Assembly (NCBI GenBank): GCA_002104945.1
Contig: MCFH01000034.1
Coordinates: forward strand, 372,001 to 436,000
DNA: 64,000 nt
Origin: Piromyces finnis
Lineage: Eukaryota > Neocallimastigomycota > Neocallimastigomycetes > Neocallimastigales > Neocallimastigaceae
Direction: 5' to 3'
Shown: in pieces, positions 1 to 12,419 of the stretch
Layout: every line of letters starts with the position of its first letter
Position numbering within the stretch: position 1 is the first letter of the stretch
The notes under the pieces: model-generated
Seen by the model: the letters and a program-made list of their open reading frames with translations, nothing else
What the model was told of the DNA's origin: nothing
Databases searched by the model: none
Translations under genes and position numbers: made by a program

Positions 1-62
1 ATATATAAAATTGATATTTATATAGATATCTAATAATTAATACTTTAATTCGTATATAATAG

Positions 63-1087
63 TGATTCTATCTTCATATTTATCATGGATATTTGTTCCA
101 TTAATGGGAATGAAAATGACTTCCATTATATATACCATACCATCGTTTATTATTACATATTTAAAATATAAATGGAAACATGAATCACCAAGATTTTTAG
201 TTAAAGAACATAAAATATTTAGTGCTGCTGATGAACTTTATGTAATTGCTGAACAAAATCACACAACTGTGCCAAATGGTACTCTTATTCCAACCATTGA
301 TGAACAAAATGATACATTTAATTCAACAATTAAATTATGTTTTAAACCACCAAAACAGCAAAAACATGCTATCTATGAATTAATAAATTTATGTTGTATA
401 GTATTAATTTTAATTACAGGTATAATGCACATATCATTAAAATCAACAACTACTGGTGATCATCATAGTATCACTCATAATATTATGAATGAAAATTTCA
501 CATTTATCAATTTATTATGGAGTATAATAAATTTATTATCAATTCCAATAGTATTAATAATATATAAAAAATATGAAAAATATCAAAAGCATTATGCCCT
601 TGCTACCTTGTTCACAATAAGTGGTATCTCTTATTTAATAATGGCATTAACTAGTCAATTTTATGTTGTATGCATTTTAAGTATACCAATCCTCTTTACA
701 ATAGAATTAGGTTTTGCAATTCTTTTTCACCATATGATAGAAAACTTTATTGCAGTTGCCAAATCTTCTGGTTTTTCATTAATGAACTATGCAATTGCAA
801 TCTATGCTTTAATCTTCATAAACATTGAAAGTTTGATAATTGATTCCTTTGTATCCTTTAAACTATGTTTAGTTGTAACAGGTTTATCAGCAATTGCACT
901 TGCTATATGCAATTTCACTGGATTCAATGGTGTTATTGAAAGAAAAAAAGATAATGGAAAGTTATCATTAGATGATCTTGAAAGTGGATCTTTAATAAAT
1001 CAAGAAATTTCAATAGATGAAGACGATGATGATGATGAAGAAATATCAATGATAAAAGAAAAAGAAGGGGAAAATATAGAGAATTAA
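63..1087 (+). CDS. MFS transporter, 3' part (5' end outside window)
   Basis: The reading frame is open from a likely splice acceptor (AG at 61-62), so the first part of the gene lies left of the window. The visible 341 residues begin with a hydrophobic segment followed by KWKHESPRFLV, the PESPR-type motif after transmembrane helix 6 in sugar/organic-ion MFS carriers (SV2-like). A hydrophilic linker follows. Further hydrophobic segments come next (AIYELINLCCIVLILITG, NLLWSIINLLSIPIVLII, and several more up to LSAIALAICNF), consistent with helices 7-12. The tail is very acidic (DEDDDDDEE). The substrate cannot be told. The class is supported by the motif and topology only. Confidence 0.7.
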
Positions 1088-2049
1088 TTTGTTTTTGTTT
1101 TTTTTTTTAATAATAATAATAATAATAATTAGGTTAAACAAAATATATAACTAATATGTATATTAAAAAAAATAAAAAAAAATATTTATAAAATAACTTT
1201 TTTTTTTATTATTATTATTATTATATAATAATAACTCTATATAATTATTTATTATATTCATTTCATTATGAAAATATAATTATATTTAATTATTAAACTA
1301 CAGATTATTTATTTTTTTATAATTTTTATTATTAAACTTACAAGTTTTAATAAAAAAAAAAAAAAAAGCAAAATATAAAATGAATTCTTAATGTTATTAT
1401 TTATTTATAATTATATTAATGTTTTTATAATTCCCTTTTATATATATATATTTATATATACTTTTTTCATTTTTATAATAATCTTAATAGATATCATTAT
1501 CGTATTATAAAAGAAAAAAATTTAATAATGATAACAATGATAATGCTAATGATACCAACAAAAACAATAAAATATAAATAAATAAGATATTAAATTTGAA
1601 AATACATGAATAAAATTTTTGAACAATGTAATGGTAATCACTCAAAAAAAAATATTTTTTTATGATTAGCAGTATTTATAATTTATCCTTATTTTAGAAA
1701 TTATAAAATATTTAGGAAAAGAAATTTTTAATACTCAAATTTATATCTATAAATAATCCCATTTTATACCATCGTTGTTTATTATTATTTAATATATACT
1801 TTGTATTTTATTTAATAAAGATTAAATTTATTATACTTTTATAGTTTTATTCTTTTGTATAAAAATTCTTTAGAATGATTAAAAGATAAAAAAAAAAAAA
1901 GTTTTTAACTATTATTATTTCTATTAGGAAAGTAAAAAAAAAAAAATTATAATTATATAGGATGATATAGGATTAAAATAAGAAATTTAAAAGAAAAAAA
2001 AAAAAGGATGGTTGTATAATTTCAATTATGTAATACAATTTATATTTAT
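1088..2049. other. intergenic, convergent gene ends
   Basis: This is spacer between the ends of the MFS gene and the DUF155 gene. It is A/T homopolymers and short AAT/ATT runs (around 1109-1129 and 1208-1222). No gene is seen. Confidence 0.6.
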
Positions 2050-3975
2050 CTATTTAGTATCTTCTATGTATTTTTGTTCATCCTTTAATAATTCAGAATC
2101 ATTATCAACATTTTCTATTTTTACATCGGTGTAATGCTTATGGAAACGATCAAAGTTTATATAATTTAATTTTTCTAAAACAATGACTCCTCCAGCAATA
2201 ACTTCAATAGCTATTAAAGTAATAATAATCCATTCTAATTTGAAATTATGACGTTCCTTGAGATGACTTTTCATTAATGAAGACATATCATTAGCATAAT
2301 CTAATTTTCTATTATATATATTCATTCTTGAACGGATTTCTAAAACACGACTAATGTTACTGAAATATTCAGCTAATTGATCACTACTCCAACAGAAATC
2401 TGGTGTATCAAGAAGATCAGTGTAAAGATTTGCTGATCCACGAAGTTGGAAAAGTTCACCAATACGTTGAAGAACTTGAGTTCGTGAAAGTGGAAGTCTC
2501 TTTCCTCTAGTTAAATAATCTGGTATCCACTTATTCTTGTAAAGGTATTGATCTAAAAGATCTTCTAATACAGATAACTTTACAGATCTTGAAAAACCGG
2601 TTGAAAATGCTAATTTGGCTTGATCTGGGGCTATTGCATTACCAATATAAACAATATCATCCTTCATACCTCCTGGTCTATAATCATTTTTATAATAATT
2701 ATTATTTTAAAAGATTATTATCATTTATATTATAAAAAAAATATAATAATTTTTTTATTATTTATTTATATTCATATATTTTATCTTCACTAAAATTTCA
2801 TTTACTTACATTGTATTATTTTCGACATAATTAAACCATTCATATTCATGAATCTTTAATCTCTTAATTTCAGCCCTTTTTATTTTATTTAATAGTTTTA
2901 AATTTTCAGATTCTTCTGGACCCCATGATACAACAGTACCATCAGCGAATATATAGGCTTCATTATCATTTGTATTATTAAATTTTATTTTTAAAATATC
3001 ATTAGTTACAGAAGTACATTCTGCATAACTTTTGTTTAGTATTGTTGATAATTTTTCAATATTATATCCTTCAGCAGTACAGTAAGCCATAACCTTACTT
3101 AACTATTTAAAATTTAATTTAATGAAATAAATTAAAAAATATATATGTTTTTTAAAAATTTGAATAACTTGTACGTATTGATAAATTTCTAGGTTTAATT
3201 TTTTATTAATAATAATAATTCTTACATTTTCCTTATCGATGGTAATGTCAATATCATTTTCAACATTTGGAACATTGTCATTTTCAATAATTTCTTCGAT
3301 TTTTTTAACTTTTTCTTTTTTTTCAGTAACCTTTTTCTTATTGACTTTATTTGAAGGTTTTTTAGTGGTTGATTTATATTTATTAGAATTAGTAGCTCTC
3401 TTTTTTCTTTTAATTTGAGTATTAGAAATCTTTGGACTTAAATCATTTTCATCAATTGTTGAATTAGCATAAGACATTAATTTTTGCGATAATTCTCTAC
3501 TTTCAGCCTATATATTATTATAATAATATAAGAAATTATTATCTCTTACATATATATGCAATTATTTTATATTTAAAAAGTACAATAATGTACTATTGCA
3601 ATTAATTCGATAATGTACCTTGCGTCTCTTAGTTGATACATTTCTTGGTCTTCTTTTATTTGAGGTTGTAGATAAAGATTCACATCTATATTGATTTAAT
3701 AATGGTGTATTTAAATTCTTTCCTGACTATAATATAAATAATTTTGTTTAAGTTGATTGTTATTGTTATATATAAAATAATAATAATTAATTTTTAAAAT
3801 TTACAATACTCGTTGAAATTTTATCAATTAACACATTATTTGTGCATAAATATTTCTTATTCATAAATTAAAATTAAATAATTTTAAGCAATACCTTAAT
3901 AATTGAAAATAATAATGGATTTAATTTATTCACATTATTAAAAACAGAAAGCTTATTGACAATTAAAGAACTCAT
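2050..3975 (-). CDS. DUF155 / RMND1-like protein, organelle-type N-terminus
   Basis: Six exons join in frame: 3975-3895, 3855-3805, 3726-3619, 3507-3226, 3102-2810 and 2677-2050, giving 480 residues. The conserved DUF155 (RMND1/Sif2-Sif3) core starts in exon 5, with MAYCTAEGYNI, then FADGTVVSWG. Exon 6 carries the SVKLSVLEDLLDQYL region and the hydrophobic membrane segment LEWIIITLIAIEVIAGGVIV near the C-terminus. Human RMND1 and one yeast member act in mitochondrial translation; yeast Rmd1 and Rmd8 are cytosolic relatives. The first ~35 residues lack acidic residues (MSSLIVNKLSVFNNVNKL...), which resembles a mitochondrial or hydrogenosomal leader. A lysine-rich spacer precedes the core. Family membership is firm; localisation is inferred. 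Confidence 0.88.
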
Positions 3976-4913
3976 CTTTTAACTTTTCCCTTTAAAATAT
4001 ATTTTTATTAAAACTTTTTTTTTATTATTTATTTATTTTTATTTTTTTTTCTTCAGTTTTTATATTTTATTTTTTTTATTTGTTTTTATATATATTTTTT
4101 CGTTGCTTTTTTGTTTTTTATTTTGCTTATTTTTACTTTGTTTTATTTTTGTTTTTGTTTTTACTTTTTTGTTTTTATAAAATGACCTTTTTATTATTCA
4201 GTAAAAAAGTTCTGGTAATAATGATAACAATTACTATTATTATAGGGATTAATTAAATTAATTATTTAAAAAAAATTTTTTTAAAAACCTTTCTTTCAAA
4301 ATACTAGAATTATTCATTCCATCCAATCATTGTCGAAGAAATTAATTTCTTTATAAAAGAAAAAAATTAAAAAAAAACTATTAAAATGTGTAATTAAAAA
4401 AAGAATGTTATTTAAAACTCAACACAAAAACTATTATTAACTTTAACCATCTTTCTCTTATTTTATTAAATCTAAATAATAAATAAAAAAGAGTAATCAA
4501 GCTTTATATTCTAAGGAATATTCATTTACGCATATTAAATAAATAAAATGTATAATCTTATTTATTATTTGTTTTTATTTTTACAAGTTTTTTATTAATT
4601 ATTAAATTATTTTTTTGCTAATAAATCCAAAGTGTATTATATATTAATACTATTAATACAACAATTTTTTACTTTCTTTTTTTTAATAATTTATTATTGT
4701 AATCAACATGTACATGTACAATTACTGAAAATTAGAGTAATACTTTTATTTTTAAAATGATATTAATCCCTTATTAATTGTTTTGTTATTTATTTTATTT
4801 AAATCTGATATTTTTTTTACCTTCTTATATTACTTTATATATATATAGTTTTATTTCTTATTTTTTCTTTCTCTTTTTTTTTTAAAAAAATTACCATTTG
4901 TATTTATTCAAAT
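3976..4913. other. intergenic
   Basis: This lies upstream of the DUF155 gene and downstream of the FAH-family gene. It holds a T-rich block at about 4010-4185 with loosely repeated TTTTTG/TTTTTA words. That block may act as a nucleosome-excluding promoter of the DUF155 gene. No ORF is convincing. Confidence 0.5.
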
Positions 4914-6248
4914 TTATTCCTTTAAATACTTAACAGTATTCTTTAAAGAACCAATTTTTTCAATGGTAGCATCAGTCTTGAAACCATCTAATAACCAAAT
5001 TGGTGGCTTTCTAGTGAAACCAACACCTTCTGGAGTACCAGTCATAATAACAGTACCTGGAACGAGGGTAGTACCTTGAGATAAGAAACTGATAATAGTT
5101 GGAACATCAAAGATCATATCCTTAGTGTTAGAACTTTGTAATGTTTCACCATTAACCTTCATTTCTAATTTTAATGTATTTGGATCTGGAATAATTTCTG
5201 GTGAAACTAATTGAGGACCGATTGGAGCAAATCCATCAAAACCTTTAGAGAAACACCATTGACCACCACCAAGTTTATTACCTTGCCATTTACGAGCAGA
5301 AACATCATTACCAACAGTATATCCAGCAACATATTTTAAAGCATCTTCTTTCTTAACATTTTTACATTCCTTACCAATAACAACACAAAGTTCAACTTCA
5401 TAATCAACTTGGTTATTAGTAGCAATCTTTGGAACTTCAATAACACCATTTGGATGATTTAAAGCATGAGAGTTTTTGGTGAAAAGGATTGGGTAAATTG
5501 GTGGTTCACGTTTAGCTTCTTTAGCATGTTTTTTATAATTTAAACCAATACATAAAAAGGAATCTGGCTTTTCAAGTGGAGCTAATAACTATTTATTAAA
5601 TTATTTCATTTATTATTCCAAAATATGTTCATATAGTAAAAATTAATATATATAAAATTGATATTGTTATTTCTTTATAAACAAAATGTTTTATAATAAT
5701 ACTATATTTATAATTTCAAAATTTAGATTTTTCTTCTCCATGCTTTAAATATATATTATTTTAAATTATTGTTTTTTCATATTTTTATTTTATTTTTTTT
5801 TATCTACCTTCTTAACACCAACAACCTCATCGGTTACTTCATTATTCTTAGTAAGAATATCTCCTTTAACAATTCTAGCCTTTAAATTGTTAACATTGCT
5901 ATCATTAATTTCATTGACATTAATTGGTTCACCATAGTGAATTTTATTGTCTAAACCTTCAAAACGAATTAATCTTTTCCAAGCCTATTTTATATTTATA
6001 TATTATATACGTATATACATATACATATATATATAATAAAATAATAATAAATAATAATAATAAAATTGTCATATTAGAAAAGTATTTTGAAATTTATTTA
6101 TATATATATATTTTATTTCATTCTTTTTTTAAGATTTTAAAATAATAAAGAAATTTACTCTGTTATTAACAGAAGTTGAAGAAAAGGCTCTCTTAAATAA
6201 ATTTTTGTTGGAAAGAGCTATTTTTGATAAGGATAAAGAAGTGTTCAT
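4914..6248 (-). CDS. fumarylacetoacetate hydrolase-family protein (FAHD-like)
   Basis: Exons 6248-6159, 5984-5808 and 5588-4914 give 313 residues, the usual length of FAHD2-type proteins. Exon 3 holds the FAH fold: LCIGLNYKKHAKEA, the metal-binding region DYEVELCVVIGKE, GYTVGNDVSARKWQ, and near the end VPTIISFLSQGTTLVPGTVIMTGTPEGVGF. The E-x-E glutamates and the downstream aspartate bind the divalent metal in this family, which cleaves C-C bonds or decarboxylates small oxo-acids. Its substrate here is unknown. The N-terminus (MNTSLSLSKIALSN..., then FKRAFSSTS) is basic and Ser-rich with no acidic residue, typical of a mitochondrial or hydrogenosomal presequence. The gene is divergent from the SH3-ankyrin gene. 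Confidence 0.9.
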
Positions 6249-6817
6249 TCTTTAAAGTTTTTTTTTTTTTTTTTGTGTATGTTTTAAAATGATAAAAGAA
6301 AATATAAAACCTTGAAAAAAAAGTACTCTTTTATAAATAGGATTTGTTAATTATTAAATATTGGATAAGGATTATCTATACTTGATATGAAATATAATTT
6401 TCAATCTTAAATTGAACAAGCCACAAAATGTACTACATTAAAATATACATTAATTTTATAAATTATAAATATTAAAGTTTTAAAAATTACATTAATTTAA
6501 ATATAATTATATAAACAAACAACAACCATTGACTTTAAAACTACTTTTAAAGAATATAATATTTTTTAAAAAAAAAATAATTTTAAAGGTAAAAGATTAA
6601 ATTATAATATAGAATACTATAAAAACATTTATTTTTTTAAAATATACAGTTTCAAAGAGAATAATGTTTTCTAATTATTATTATTATTATTATTATTATC
6701 ATTATTATTATTATTATTAAAAAACTGTTTATTATACTTTTATTTTTAAACTTTTTTTTCCGAAATAAATAAATAAATAAAAAATAAATGAAATGAAATA
6801 AAATAAAATGAAAAAGA
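6249..6817. promoter_or_regulatory. shared upstream region of two divergent genes
   Basis: These 569 bases separate the start codons of the FAH-family gene (-) and the OSTF1-like gene (+). It must hold both promoters. Visible content is poly-T at 6260-6274, A/T stretches and an ATT run at about 6675-6720. No defined factor site is recognised. Confidence 0.45.
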
Positions 6818-8463
6818 ATGTCTGCACCACCACCACCAAAAAGACCAGGACGTAATTCAATTCAAGTTGTTCAAGCTTTATATGATTATGAAAAGAGAAA
6901 TCCGGATGAATTATCATTTAAAGAAGGAAATATATTATAGTAATATTGAAATTTCATTGAATAAATTTTAAAATATATATAAATAATAAATTTTAAATTT
7001 TGAAATTCAATTTATATATAAACTAAAATTTTTTTTTTTTCTTCTTCTTCTTCTTTTATTTAATTATTCTATTATCATTTATTTATATATTTGTCATATT
7101 ATTCTTTTGCATACTCAATTACACACTATATCATTATTATATTTGCAAATTTATGAACAATTTAAACACTTGATAAAATAAAAATTTATATATTATTAAA
7201 AATATAATAACTTCAATTCATTTAGTGTTTTAAATAAAGGTATTTTTCCTTTTTAATAAATATAGTTAGATAGATAATAAATATTTCTAATTTTATATTT
7301 TCAAATTAATAAATATATATTTTTTGTAATATATTAAATTGAAATATATTAAAAAATTATAATTACAAAAATTATTATAAAATATTCCTTTTTAAAAAAA
7401 AAATACATAATATAAATAATATTTAAAGATGATCCAAATTGGTGGAAATGTAAAGCCAACAATGTTGAAGGACTTGTTCCTGCAAACTACGGTTAGAAAA
7501 TAATAATATAATATTTAAAATAAATGAATTAAATGTTTGTATTAATTAAAATTTTTTAAAAAAAAAAATAATAATAATAATTAATAGTTGAAGAAGCTAC
7601 TTCTGTAATGGATAATCCACTTCATGGTATTTTCAAATAAAATAATCTTAAATTTAAATAAAATTCAAAAATTTTAATATTTTATATATTAATATAATAT
7701 TAAAAAAATTGTTTATAAAGAGGCTGCAAAAAGAGGAAATCTTTCATTCCTTAAAGAACTTATTAGTACTGGAATTTCAGTTAATGGTAATATTGATATA
7801 TTGATATTAAATATATATGTTATATATGATATATAAAATCATTATATAATAAGTATAGTATAAATTAATAAAATTAAATTATCATTTTTACTATATTTAA
7901 GGTCTTGATAAAGCAGGAAATTCACCAATTCATTGGTCTGCTAGAAACGGTCATGTTGAATGTATTGTAGAACTTTTAAAAGCAAATCCTGTATTAAATC
8001 AACAAGTAATTCATCATTTTTAATTTATTTATATTTTTATTATTTTTTTGTTATTTATATAGTAATAGTAATAACATGGAATTTAAAATGTATAATAATA
8101 TAATAGAATAAATTAGGTGATACCCCATTACATTGCGCTGCATGGGGTAAATATGAATTTATAATAACAATAATTTGTATAAAAATAAATTAAAGAAAAA
8201 TATTATTAATATGGCATTTAAAAAACCGAAAAATAAAAAAAAAATTTTAATTATTAAATATAACAATTTAAGGTGGACATGCTGAAATTGCAAAATTATT
8301 ATTAGAACATGATGTTGATTCAACTCTTGTTAATAAGTCAGGATCTACTGCATTAGATTTAGCAAAAAATGATGAAACAGCTGCCATTATTATGGAATAC
8401 CAAGGTGCCTATGCTGATGAAGAATATGAAGGTATTGATACCGATGAAGAAGATGATGATTAA
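6818..8463 (+). CDS. OSTF1-like SH3 plus ankyrin-repeat protein
   Basis: Eight exons: 6818-6939, 7226-7239, 7429-7491, 7588-7626, 7721-7786, 7902-8005, 8107-8146 and 8273-8463. They encode 212 residues (human OSTF1 has 214). Residues ~16-69 form an SH3 domain (ALYDYEKRNPDELSF, DDPNWWKCK, GLVPANYVEE). Ankyrin repeats follow (NPLHEAAKRGNLSFLKEL, NGLDKAGNSPIHWSARNGH, NKLGDTPLHCAAWGGHAEI) and then an acidic tail (TDEEDDD). Exon 2 is only 14 nt and supplies residues V-L-N-K inside the SH3 domain; skipping it would bring a stop codon into frame. In other eukaryotes OSTF1 is a cytosolic adaptor that binds proline-rich partners. The proline-rich N-terminus (APPPPKRPG) could be an intramolecular or partner ligand, by inference. 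Confidence 0.93.
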
Positions 8464-8905
8464 ATAATATGCAATTAAAATAAAATAAAGTAAAATAAAA
8501 TAAAATGGCAATTTTATATCAAAATAAGATATACTAAATAAGTAAATAAATAATAGTAATAAACTATAGATTAATAATAGTTTATAATTAATAATGAATA
8601 AAATTTATATAAATTATAAAAAAGTTTAAAAAATAAATAAAATAAAATATATAAAATACATTATAAAAAAAAAAAAAAAAAAAAAAAAAGGAGAGAAATT
8701 TTCTTTTTTTTTTAAATAGTTTTTTTTTATTATTATTATTATTGTTGATTCATAATGCTATCTACAAAATACAAAATCTAATGAAAAAAAAAATTGAATA
8801 ACATTAATTTTATTTTATAAATATAATAAGTTAAATAAGATAAACTGATGATATTAAAAAAAATTATAAATAACTTAATAGATTGTTTCAATTAATTATT
8901 ACATG

Positions 8906-8946
<41 letters not shown>

Positions 8947-9000
8947 TTGGTATCTTTACTAGCAACTATAATTGCTATTATTACTTTTTATTTATTTTCT
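8464..9000. other. intergenic, convergent gene ends
   Basis: Spacer with poly-A at 8665-8689 and poly-T at 8906-8934, lying between the ends of the OSTF1-like and Psf3 genes. No gene is seen. Confidence 0.6.
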
Positions 9001-10235
9001 TTATAAAATTAACCTTGATTTGTTTAAAGATCGAGCAATTTTCAATGTACCATATTCCCTATTAACCCATTTTTTCATACTTATAATGGATTCACATCCA
9101 CACTTGTATACTAATTAACCATATAATTATTAAGATTTTTTGTTAACGAATTATATTATTTTATAAATTAAGGATGAATATTAAATTCTATATTATAAAT
9201 GTTTACTAACATTGTCTCTCCATTTCATCAAGTCCTCTAACAAATTCAGCTTTATCTCTTGTTATTTGTATTTGTTCTGAATAATCCATAATTAATGATA
9301 TTCTCTTTTTAAAGGTCTTTATTATTAAAGATATAAATTATATTGTTAATATATATTGATTTCTTGAAATTGTTTTATAATTATAAAAAGCATGGCATTG
9401 GAATTTACTTACTTCAAATAAGATACTTGATATATTCTTTGAATCTTCAGTACTTTTGTTTAAATATCAATTATTAAACAAATACGTAATAATATTAATA
9501 CTTTATATGTAAATGGTGTAAAAAGTGTAATTTCTTATTTTTAAAATTATATAGCTTTAAATATATTTACGTTTTTAATAAATTACAACCAAATTGATAA
9601 AAGTAAGGACATAATTGATACAAATGAACTGTAGTTGGTCCTGCAATTAACTGATTTAAACATTGATTTCCGAAACATTTTGGATTAACAATATCAATTA
9701 TTGGTTCGTTGCTATATGCATTTAAAAAAAAAAAATCAATACTATAAACTTTTAACTCTTCAAATTAATGTTCAATATTGAAATTATTATTACTCAGGTG
9801 AAGAAATTAATGTTAAACATGACATTGCCCAAAATGGTAATAAAACCTTTTCACCGCTATGTAACTATATTGTATATTAATTAAATATAATTATTTTAAT
9901 AACTGTTTAATTAAAATTCTGCATTTTATTCATAAAATAACAATATATAATTGTATATCAAATAAAATATTATTTTTATTATTATTACAGAACCCCCTGG
10001 ATTATTTTCAAGAAAGCCAAGACCTGGTACATCGACAGTAAATGAGACTGATAATTTCTTTATTAAAAAAATTAATTTTTTTTAATATAATTTTCAAAAA
10101 AGAAAAAGATTATAATAAATGTCTTGTAACTATATAAATCTTCATAATATATTATTTATATACTTGTTGTTCTGAAAGAATTGAATCTAAATCAAAATAA
10201 TTATCTTCATAATCATCAAATGTACCATCTGCCAT
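9001..10235 (-). CDS. PSF3: GINS complex subunit Psf3
   Basis: Seven exons: 10235-10164, 10057-9989, 9864-9794, 9711-9571, 9452-9413, 9316-9211 and 9110-9001. They sum to 609 nt (202 residues), close to yeast Psf3 (194) and human GINS3 (216). Diagnostic blocks are NYFDLDSILSEQQ at the N-terminus, FTVDVPGLGFLENN, KVLLPFWAMS, the helical GPTTVHLYQLCPYFYQFG block, and the C-terminal FVRGLDEMERQL / KKWVNREY segment. Psf3 is one of four GINS subunits; with Cdc45 and Mcm2-7 it forms the CMG replicative helicase in the nucleus. Every exon join keeps phase, so the gene appears intact. The exons are so short that none is an obvious ORF alone. Confidence 0.93.

Positions 10236-12419
<2,184 letters not shown>

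Noticed and set aside
6732-6917. Minus-strand ORF over the start of the OSTF1-like gene
   Set aside because: It is the antisense of exon 1, whose SH3 sequence is conserved on the plus strand.
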